Below are positions 8,973 to 15,371 of a stretch of DNA of 32,307 nucleotides, piece by piece (position 1 is the first letter of the stretch; each line of letters opens with the position of its first letter). The position numbers and the translations under genes are program-made. The notes beneath the pieces are model-generated. The model did not search any database and was not told where the DNA came from. It saw only the letters and a list, made by a program, of their open reading frames with translations. This DNA is from Betaproteobacteria bacterium (GTDB lineage Bacteria > Pseudomonadota > Gammaproteobacteria > Burkholderiales > SG8-39), in the NCBI GenBank assembly GCA_947466535.1, contig CANIEV010000027.1:1-32307 (forward strand). The letters are read 5' to 3'.

Positions 8973-10655
8973 TCATTGGCGCCTTTCCGCGGCGGCGTGC
9001 CGCGATGCGACGAAGCGGTGCGAGAGGTACGTTCCGAACGCAACCAGCACGACCGCGAGCACGCCGAGCGCCGCGCCCGGGCCGCGCCCGGCAATCGACT
9101 GCATGTAGAGATAGATGCCGTAGGACATCGGCGCGAGGCTCTCGCGGCTGGTGAGCAGAATAGTCTCCGAGATTTCGCCCGCCGCGGTGATGAAGCTGGT
9201 GACGAACCCCGCGAGCAACCCACCCATCATCAACGGCACCACCACCCGCACGATGGTTCGGCCGCGCGATGCACCGAGATTCTGCGCCGCTTCCTCGAGC
9301 GAGAGGTGGACCTGCGCGAGCGCGGCGGTGGAGGATCGAAGCGCATACGGCAGCCGGCGGATCGAGTACGCAACGATGAACACGAGCGCGGTGCCGAGGA
9401 AGTGCACGCCCGTGAACGGTATTTCGAAGTCACGGAAGGTACGCAGGTAACCGATGCCGAGCACCACGCCCGGCATCGCGAGGGCGACGGTCGCCATGTG
9501 ATCGAGCAGCTGGCGTCCGGGCACGCGGGTGCGAACCAGCAGGTAGGCGATCGCGGTGCCGATCACCACGTCGATCAGTGCGGCCGAACCGCAATAGAGC
9601 AGGGTGTTCCAGAGCATCCGGCTGGAGTCGTTGATCACCGTGGCGTAATGCTCTAAGGTCCACGCATCGGGTACGACCGAGAAGCTCCAGACCTTCGCGA
9701 GCGACAGCATCAGCAGGCCAAGGTGCGGCGACAGCACCAGCATCAGCACGCCGCCCACCCAGCCGTAGGCGAGCGCCGCCTGCCACGGATTGAGACGCCG
9801 GCGCGCGGACGAGGCGCCGCCGCGCTGCAGGGTTGCGTAGTCGCGACCTCGCAGGAACCAGGAGGCACCCCACATCGCGGCGACAGAGAACGCCACCAGC
9901 AGGAAGCAGATCACATAGCCGATCGGGTCCTCGATGCCGACCGATGTCACCCGCAGGTAGGCCTGGGGCGCGAGCATGTTGGTGACGTTCAGCACAAGCG
10001 GCGTGCCGAGGTCGTCGAACACCTTGATGAATACAAGAGACGCACCCGCGAGATAGCCCGGCATCGCAAGCGGGAACACCACGCGGCGGAACAGCCGGAA
10101 ACCCGAGGCGCCGAGATTCTGCGCCGCCTCCTCCATCGCCACATCCACATTGGCAAGCGAGGCGGCGAGGTTGAGCAGGATGAAGGGGAAGTAGTGCAGC
10201 GCCTCGACGAAGATCACGCCGTTGAGCCCCTGCATCAGCGGCAGCGAGATGTCGAACCAGTCGGTAAGCAACAGATTCACCGAGCCGGAGCGGCCGAAGA
10301 GCAGTTGCATCGCGGCGGCGCCGACGAAGGCGGGCATCACCAGCGGCAGCACGCCGAGCGTCTGGATCAGCGCTGCGCCGCGGAACTGGAAACGCACCGT
10401 GAGATAGGCAAGCGGCACCGCGATCACGCTCGCGCAGAGCACGGTCATCAGCGCGACGTAGAGGCTGTTCCAGAAGGATTCGCGCATCAGCGTGAGGCTG
10501 AAAAAGGAGCGGAAGTGCTCGAGCGTCGGCGCGCCGCCCGGTTCGGTGACCGCGATATGGATCACGTTGAGCACCGGCAGCATCAGGAACACGAGAAGGA
10601 ATGCTGCGATTGCGAGCGCAACCAGGGCCTGTGCGGCGGTGAAGCGGGGGCTCAT
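8973..10655 (-). CDS. Fused double-domain ABC permease (FbpB/PhnU-like)
   Basis: A 560-residue inner-membrane protein made of two permease halves in one chain, the normal form for ferric-iron-type importers. Each half carries an EAA loop that docks the ATPase: EEAAQNLGASGFRLFRRV from residue 175 and EEAAQNLGASRGRTIVRV from 454. The two loops are nearly identical over their first ten residues. Around 12 membrane helices can be read. The gene lies between the ATPase (downstream) and repeat element copy 1 (upstream), which separates it from the kinase gene. No clear ribosome site is seen before the ATG at 10655. The 115-bp gap to the ATPase gene holds no recognised gene. Confidence 0.92.
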   Translation of the reverse strand: MSPRFTAAQALVALAIAAFLLVFLMLPVLNVIHIAVTEPGGAPTLEHFRSFFSLTLMRESFWNSLYVALMTVLCASVIAVPLAYLTVRFQFRGAALIQTLGVLPLVMPAFVGAAAMQLLFGRSGSVNLLLTDWFDISLPLMQGLNGVIFVEALHYFPFILLNLAASLANVDVAMEEAAQNLGASGFRLFRRVVFPLAMPGYLAGASLVFIKVFDDLGTPLVLNVTNMLAPQAYLRVTSVGIEDPIGYVICFLLVAFSVAAMWGASWFLRGRDYATLQRGGASSARRRLNPWQAALAYGWVGGVLMLVLSPHLGLLMLSLAKVWSFSVVPDAWTLEHYATVINDSSRMLWNTLLYCGSAALIDVVIGTAIAYLLVRTRVPGRQLLDHMATVALAMPGVVLGIGYLRTFRDFEIPFTGVHFLGTALVFIVAYSIRRLPYALRSSTAALAQVHLSLEEAAQNLGASRGRTIVRVVVPLMMGGLLAGFVTSFITAAGEISETILLTSRESLAPMSYGIYLYMQSIAGRGPGAALGVLAVVLVAFGTYLSHRFVASRHAAAERRQ

Positions 10656-10709
10656 GCCGGAACTGCGTGGCGATGCGGTGCGGGAATCTGCAGAACGAGC
10701 ACGCCTTGT

Positions 10710-10845
10710 CTAGGGAGTATCTGAACAAGGGGGCATCGCCCCCGGGGTATATCCCCGCCATATTCCCCACTCCAGAGGGATGCTCTGTTCGATTCGTCGC
10801 GCAATCGGGACTTGATCAGAGGGGACTTGATCAGAGCTTCCCTAG
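10710..10845. repeat. MITE-like terminal-inverted-repeat element, copy 1
   Basis: A 136-bp unit bounded by CTAGGGA at both ends. The left end (10710-10729) and the reverse complement of the right end (10826-10845) match at 16 of 20 positions, sharing CTAGGGA, CTGA and CAAG. Inside are two hairpins, GGGGGC-ATC-GCCCCC and CGGGG-TATAT-CCCCG, and a perfect 15-bp tandem duplication of GGGACTTGATCAGAG (10807-10821, 10822-10836). A second copy lies at 20304-20411 with the same ends and internal order. There is no coding capacity. Its CTAG at 10842-10845 contains the stop codon of the kinase gene on the minus strand. The sequence shows a non-autonomous mobile or palindromic intergenic repeat; the mobilising enzyme is not in this window. 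Confidence 0.8.
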
Positions 10846-12290
10846 TTTTTTCCCGAGACCGAAATTGCCTTGCGAACGAACGCCTTGCGCTCGTCGCGGT
10901 CGGCGATCTCGTCGGCGATCAGAAGATACAGTTCGGATTCATCGCGCGCTTTCATCGCCGCGCGTTTGACCACGACGCGGGCGACCGCGCCGATGTGCTG
11001 CGAGAGCGCCGCTTCGGCGCGTGAAAGTACGCCGGCATCGAAGCGCGCGCCTGCGAGTTCGGTCGATGGATTCATCGTAGTCGGTGCCGCGACGGTGCGG
11101 GTCGGATCACCGACCGGCTTGGAGCGCTCGCCCGAGGCGTGGCGCTTGAGAAAGGCGGCGCGCGCCGGCTCGTCGGGAATTTCATGTGCAAGCGCCTCGG
11201 CGAGCGCGGGCAGGCTGAGCGCGGTTTTCGTCGCCTTGCGCACCACCACGCCGGCGATCGGTCCGAGGTAGGTGGCGAGCTCGGTTTCCATGCGTTTGAC
11301 CGCGTCGCGGTCGAGTGCAAGCGCTGTGGGAGGCGACAAGGAGTTGGTCGGTGTAGGCACTGCCTCCGATGCGGGTGCGCCGGGGCGCGGTGCACCCGAG
11401 GGCAGGACGCCCGAGTTACTGGCGATGCCGCCGATCACCGTGGAGAAGTCTGCTACTGATTGCGGCCGTGCTTCTTCCGCCGGCGCAAGCGCCCAGTCGA
11501 TCGCGGTGAGCAGGTCCATGCTGTAGCGGCCGCGGTCCGCCGCCTGTGTCGCCGGCGGCATCGGGTCGTTGCGCACGCGGGCGGCAGCCTCGACCGGCTT
11601 GTTTCCGGTGACCATCCAGTACAGCACGCCGCCGAAGGCGTAGAGATCGCTCCAGGGACCCTGCTTGCCGTGCGAGTGGTACTGCTCGAGCGGCGCGTAG
11701 CCGGGCGTGACCACGGCGGTGAGTTCGCTTGAGGTGGCGACCGTCCGGGCCGAGCCGAAGTCGAGCAGCAGGGGCGAGCCGTCGTCGCGGATGAAGATGT
11801 TGGCCGGCTTGATGTCGCGGTGCAGATAGCCGCCCTTGTGGATCACGCCCAGGCCGTCGAGCAGCGGCGTGACGATGGACACCAGTGCCGCCTCGGCAAG
11901 CGGCCGCTGGGTGCGCATCCATTCGGCCAGGGTCTGGCCGCTGACGAACTCCATCACCATGTAGGCGGTGTTGTTCGCCTCGAAAAAGCGCATCACCCGG
12001 ACGATGTTCGGGTGCCGGAAAGTCGCGAGCGTGCGCGATTCGTCGAGGAATCGCTGCAGGCCCCATTTGAAGGTGTCCAGCACGTCGTCGGACTTCGGCC
12101 GCACCGAGCGGCTCTCGTCGCGCTGCGCGAGATCGCCCGGGAGATACTCCTTGATTGCTACCTTCAGGTTGAGGTTGGCGTCGGTCGCGAGGTAGGTGTA
12201 GCCGAAGCCGCCGATGCCCAGCGTGGACTCGATCCGGTATTCATTGATTACGTAGCCGGCGGGAAGGGCGGCGTCTGCGGCGCTGGACAT
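10842..12290 (-). CDS. Hanks-type serine/threonine protein kinase with duplicated C-terminal module
   Basis: A 482-residue soluble kinase. The kinase domain spans about 18-290: glycine loop LGIGGFGYTY (24-33), catalytic lysine K47 in VAIKEYLP, catalytic loop HRDIKPAN (157-164), DFG at 177-179 and APLE at 199-202, so all catalytic residues are intact. A Pro/Ala-rich linker follows. Then come two similar helical modules of about 60 residues (around 325-384 and 417-476), both with a core of the type (L/I)G-x-(I/V)A-x-VVV-(R/K)-(K/R)-A. Modules of this kind end many bacterial kinases; their function is unknown. There is no membrane segment. The heme sensor gene lies 52 bp upstream in the same direction. 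The stop codon TAG lies inside repeat element copy 1. It probably phosphorylates Ser/Thr of unknown partners in response to the adjacent sensor. Confidence 0.93.
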   Translation of the reverse strand: MSSAADAALPAGYVINEYRIESTLGIGGFGYTYLATDANLNLKVAIKEYLPGDLAQRDESRSVRPKSDDVLDTFKWGLQRFLDESRTLATFRHPNIVRVMRFFEANNTAYMVMEFVSGQTLAEWMRTQRPLAEAALVSIVTPLLDGLGVIHKGGYLHRDIKPANIFIRDDGSPLLLDFGSARTVATSSELTAVVTPGYAPLEQYHSHGKQGPWSDLYAFGGVLYWMVTGNKPVEAAARVRNDPMPPATQAADRGRYSMDLLTAIDWALAPAEEARPQSVADFSTVIGGIASNSGVLPSGAPRPGAPASEAVPTPTNSLSPPTALALDRDAVKRMETELATYLGPIAGVVVRKATKTALSLPALAEALAHEIPDEPARAAFLKRHASGERSKPVGDPTRTVAAPTTMNPSTELAGARFDAGVLSRAEAALSQHIGAVARVVVKRAAMKARDESELYLLIADEIADRDERKAFVRKAISVSGKN

Positions 12291-12298
12291 GTTGTGTA

Positions 12299-12330
12299 TC
12301 CCCTGGAGGCGGGCGGACCCGCCTCCAGGG
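12299..12330 (-). promoter_or_regulatory. Perfect 13-bp hairpin covering the kinase ribosome site
   Basis: CCCTGGAGGCGGG (12301-12313) pairs with CCCGCCTCCAGGG (12318-12330) around a 4-nt loop. On the minus strand it fills the gap between the sensor stop and the kinase ATG. The best Shine-Dalgarno, AGGGGA (12304-12299, 8 nt before the ATG), overlaps the 3' arm of the stem. No T tract follows, so a terminator is unlikely. Folding of this RNA would hide the ribosome site, or process and stabilise the transcript. Confidence 0.6.
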
Positions 12331-12342
12331 AAGGTTCCTTGC

Positions 12343-13218
12343 TTACTTGTCGTCGATGAGGCTTATGGCTTTTTCCAGGCTGCGGCGCATGCGGTTGAAG
12401 GAGCGCGCAAGCAGTGCCACTTCGTCCCGGCCCTTGTCCGCGAGTTCCGGGATGTCCATGTCACCGGTGCTGATCTTGTCCGCGGCCTCGGACATGCGGG
12501 TGATCGGGCGCACGATCAGGAAGGACAGCATCAGGTTGAGCGCGATGAACAGGACCACGAACACCGCGGTGAGCGAACCCATGAAGGTGTAGAAGGCGCG
12601 GTTGGCGTTCGCGATCGGCAGTTGCATCGGCACGGACACCACTTGCGCGCCGATCACTTCGTTCAGCTTCCAGCCAAAACCGTTGCTGGGGCCGTATAGC
12701 TTCACCATGCCTGCCGGCGCGATATCGGGAGTTGTATGGCAGGCGAGGCAGGCCGGATCCTTGATCTGGAACGGACGTGCGAGGTAGAGCGAGGTGCCGG
12801 TGGGCGTATCGCGAGTGCCGGAGATTTCCGCGTGTGCAGGATTGGCGCGGAAGGTGTTGACGATGTCGGTTTCCCACTCGACCGCCCGGTTGCGCGGGTT
12901 GGTCGGATTGAGCGCCGCCTCCTTGTAGGCGTAGTCAGGGTACTTTTTGCGCAGGAGATTCATGATTTCGCTGGCTGCGAACGCCGGCACACCCTGCGGC
13001 AGGAAGCTGTCGTCTGTCGGGGCGGGAAGGTTGGGGCGCACATGTCCGACCGTATAGCTGCGCATCGAAATCGCGGCCTCCATCATGACCCCGGCGTTGC
13101 GCAGCACCTCATCGCGTGCGTTACGGTGCAGCAGTTCGTGCGAGATGAAACCCGAGACGCCCAGGCCGACGATGAAGACGACCAGCAGAACGATGTTGAA
13201 CTTCAGCCTCAGACCCAT
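12343..13218 (-). CDS. DUF3365 c-type heme membrane sensor ending in HAMP
   Basis: A 291-residue inner-membrane sensor. Helix 1 (about 8-28) and helix 2 (about 210-236) bracket a periplasmic DUF3365 (Tll0287-like) domain carrying one c-type heme site, CLACH (C157, C160, H161), and conserved segments such as NPRNRAVEWE. After helix 2 a HAMP linker (about 237-290) ends the protein; no kinase, cyclase or methyl-accepting domain is attached. Family proteins sense redox state or ligands through heme. The output partner is plausibly the Ser/Thr kinase encoded 52 bp downstream on the same strand; this is inference from position. A hairpin lies in its leader (13237-13260). Confidence 0.88.
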   Translation of the reverse strand: MGLRLKFNIVLLVVFIVGLGVSGFISHELLHRNARDEVLRNAGVMMEAAISMRSYTVGHVRPNLPAPTDDSFLPQGVPAFAASEIMNLLRKKYPDYAYKEAALNPTNPRNRAVEWETDIVNTFRANPAHAEISGTRDTPTGTSLYLARPFQIKDPACLACHTTPDIAPAGMVKLYGPSNGFGWKLNEVIGAQVVSVPMQLPIANANRAFYTFMGSLTAVFVVLFIALNLMLSFLIVRPITRMSEAADKISTGDMDIPELADKGRDEVALLARSFNRMRRSLEKAISLIDDK

Positions 13219-13236
13219 GACATACCCCCCTGTATT

Positions 13237-13260
13237 TGAGGCGCCTCGCGGAGCGCCTCA
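13237..13260. promoter_or_regulatory. Hairpin in the leader of the heme-sensor gene
   Basis: TGAGGCGC (13237-13244) pairs with GCGCCTCA (13253-13260) around an 8-nt loop, 19 bp upstream of the sensor start. The rest of the 252-bp gap (13219-13470) shows no gene and no convincing promoter. It may be the terminator of the binding-protein gene or a leader element. Confidence 0.35.
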
Positions 13261-13470
13261 GGATGTGCGCCGGGACGCCCCCGACCTCTTTGGTCGCGGA
13301 ACCCCGGCTGGCCTGACAACGATTATAGGTTGGCCGGGAAAAATACTCCGGCCTTCCCCGGCTGGAGTGCAGCGCTTCTTGGCCCGGCCAAACGGGGTGC
13401 GGTGCGGCGACACGCTGCGGGACCTGACTTATTTCACGCCGGGTGACGTTTGCCGTGCAGGGGCGGCGGG

Positions 13471-14808
13471 CTATTTCGCGAGCTCTGCTGCGCCGCGGGA
13501 GAGCTCGACGGCACGGGCGTAGTTTTTCTTCGCGTCGTTGCCCCAGTGCTCTTCGAGGGCGGTCATCTTCTTGCTGGCATCGGCATCGCGCTTCATCTGC
13601 CGGAACATGTCGAGCAGGGCCTTGTCGCGGCTGCGCGCCTCGTCCACCAGCGGCCTGAAGGCGAGATCGCGCGCCTCGGCGAGCAGCTTCTGCGCCTGGG
13701 GAACGGGTTTCGCCGCCACTTTCGCCGCGGCTTCATGGATCGCGCGCGTCGCCGCCGCCAGTTCCTTGTGGCGGAAAGTGATGCTGTGGTCAAAGAGCGA
13801 TGAAACAAGGAAATAGCGCGCTTCGGCGAGGTCCGAGTCAAAATTCACCTTGGAGCGGATCTTCCCGGTGTACGGGTTGGGGTAGCCGGCGGGCGCTTTG
13901 GCGTAAGTTTCAGGCAGCACCGGCAGACGGCTGATCTTCTTGTCGAGCAGAAGCTCCTGGCCCTCGGGCGAGAGCGTGAATTGAATGAAGCGCCGTCCCG
14001 TGTCGGGATTTTTTGCACCGTTGATCAGGCCGATGTTTGCCGGGACGATGGAAGTGACCGAGGGGTAGACGAACTCCACCGGAAAGCCGGAATTCTTCGC
14101 GGCAAGGCCGAAAAAGTCGATCACGAGGCCAATGCCGAACTGCCCGTTGGAGACCCCGTCGGGCACGCCGAAGCTGCGCTCGGTGATGGCCGCCGAGTTG
14201 CCCGAGATCTGCAGGATCTGGGCCCAGCCCTTTTCCCAGCCTTCCCCCTGGAGGATCGTCTCGACGGTGAGGTGGGTGGTGCCGGAGCGCGAGGGCGAGG
14301 AAATTGCAAGATGTCCGAAATAGGCCGGGCGGATCAGATCCACCCATTCGCGCGGCTCGGGCAGCTTGTTGGCCTTCAGGTAACGCGTGTTCCACATGAT
14401 GCCGTAGCCGGCGAGCGCCTGGCCGCGATAGAAACCCTGTGGATCGTTCACCGGGTAGTTGCCGATCTTCTCCGGGATGCCCTTGATTCCCGGGTCGAAT
14501 TTCATAAGCAGCTTGTCCTTTGCAAGGACCTCGAACGCATCCGGTGCCGAGGCCCAGAACACATCCGGCCGCTCGCCCGGCCGGCCTTCGCGCACATAGG
14601 CCACGCCGGCCGAGGTGCCCTTGTTGAGGATCTCGACCTTGACTCCGGGATTGCGTTTTTCGAATGCTTGCTGATACGCCGCGGTGAGTTCCTTGGGGAA
14701 GGAGGTGATCACCGTGACCGTCGTTTGTGCGAGCACAGGCGCACCGGGCAGCACGGCGAGCAGCATGGCGACGATGGCGGACAGGGCGTTTCGTGCTTGC
14801 ACGGTCAT
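13471..14808 (-). CDS. ABC transporter periplasmic binding protein (AfuA/FbpA-like, COG1840) with C-terminal extension
   Basis: A 445-residue protein with a Sec signal (residues 1-28, ending LAQ). The mature N-terminus TVTVITSFPKELTAAYQ and the segment SRSGTTHLTVETILQGEGW are typical of family 1 solute receptors close to AfuA/FbpA. The ATG at 14808 has GGAG upstream and begins the signal; the open frame extends to 15441 without conserved sequence and is not used. Usual family length is about 330-350 residues. Here about 120 extra, charged, helix-forming residues follow (about 325-445), of unknown role. It is the natural receptor for the permease at 8973 and ATPase at 7775, although the sensor and kinase genes lie between. 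The ligand is uncertain: ferric iron, phosphonate or sugar phosphate. Confidence 0.88.
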   Translation of the reverse strand: MTVQARNALSAIVAMLLAVLPGAPVLAQTTVTVITSFPKELTAAYQQAFEKRNPGVKVEILNKGTSAGVAYVREGRPGERPDVFWASAPDAFEVLAKDKLLMKFDPGIKGIPEKIGNYPVNDPQGFYRGQALAGYGIMWNTRYLKANKLPEPREWVDLIRPAYFGHLAISSPSRSGTTHLTVETILQGEGWEKGWAQILQISGNSAAITERSFGVPDGVSNGQFGIGLVIDFFGLAAKNSGFPVEFVYPSVTSIVPANIGLINGAKNPDTGRRFIQFTLSPEGQELLLDKKISRLPVLPETYAKAPAGYPNPYTGKIRSKVNFDSDLAEARYFLVSSLFDHSITFRHKELAAATRAIHEAAAKVAAKPVPQAQKLLAEARDLAFRPLVDEARSRDKALLDMFRQMKRDADASKKMTALEEHWGNDAKKNYARAVELSRGAAELAK

Positions 14809-14972
14809 GACTTGACTCCGCGGGCGGTGATTGAACTGCGCGGCGGATTCTACTCCGCGTGCATCCGTCAAGACCCAAAGCGGGCGGAACGCGAAGCGGA
14901 CGCGCCGATACGGTCCGGCGTGCAGTACGATGCTGGCTGGATGCGCCGCGGGGCCGCGGCGCCGTTTCAGGC

Positions 14973-14980
14973 AAGAGGAG
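14973..14980 (+). promoter_or_regulatory. Ribosome binding site of dodecin
   Basis: AAGAGGAG ends 5 nt before the ATG at 14986. It selects this internal start from a frame that is open for 1 kb upstream. Confidence 0.75.
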
Positions 14981-14985
14981 TGATC

Positions 14986-15231
14986 ATGGCCACGAAAAGT
15001 GCACGCGCCGCCGCTGCCCGCAAGGTTGAAAGCATCTACAAGATCGTCGAAGTCGTCGGCACCAGCACCGAGTCCTGGGAAGACGCGGCGCGCAATGCGG
15101 TCAAGGCCGCATCCTCCACCCTGCGCGACCTGCGGATTGCCGAAGTGGTCAAGCAGGACATGACCGTCAAGAACGGCAAGATCATGTCCTTCCGGACGCG
15201 CGTGCTGCTGTCGTTCAAGTACGACGCGTGA
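14986..15231 (+). CDS. Dodecin family flavin-binding protein
   Basis: An 81-residue protein matching dodecin: YKIVEVVGTSTESWEDAARNAV, then TLRDLRIAEVVKQDM and the closing strand FRTRVLLSFKYDA. Dodecins assemble as hollow 12-mers that store or buffer riboflavin, FMN or coenzyme A-type ligands in the cytoplasm. The protein is slightly long because of a basic Ala/Lys/Arg N-terminal tail of about 12 residues. The ATG at 14986 is set by a strong ribosome site. The gene is divergent from the binding-protein gene (177 bp between starts). Its stop codon TGA sits in the loop of the first hairpin of a tandem repeat. A flavin buffer suits a locus with several redox enzymes, but the link is only positional. 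Confidence 0.92.
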   Translation: MATKSARAAAARKVESIYKIVEVVGTSTESWEDAARNAVKAASSTLRDLRIAEVVKQDMTVKNGKIMSFRTRVLLSFKYDA

Positions 15232-15301
15232 AGCGTCGTTGCTTGAATCGGCGCGACGCGTGAAGCGTCGTTGCTTGAATCGGCGCGACGCCTGAGGCGT
15301 C
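15223..15301 (+). repeat. Tandem hairpin repeat overlapping the dodecin stop codon
   Basis: Two identical 32-bp units (15223-15254 and 15255-15286) are followed by a third, partial unit (15287-15301). Each begins with a small hairpin: GACGC-GTGAA-GCGTC in units 1 and 2, and GACGCC-TGA-GGCGTC in unit 3, where the changed bases still pair. The dodecin TGA stop lies in the loop of hairpin 1, so the first unit is partly coding. Likely a transcript-end or stabilising structure that has expanded by duplication. Confidence 0.8.
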
Positions 15302-15371
15302 ATTTGTCCCGCGTGCCCGCTTGCACATTGTGCATGGATGCTATGTGCGGTACGCATGCAGGATCGTTCGC

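Noticed and set aside
14829-14895. Promoter for the binding-protein gene (TTGACG and TAGAAT on the minus strand)
   Set aside because: The hexamers are only 13 bp apart, too close for a sigma-70 promoter.
15223-15301. CRISPR array
   Set aside because: The 32-bp units are directly adjacent with no unique spacers, and no cas genes are present.
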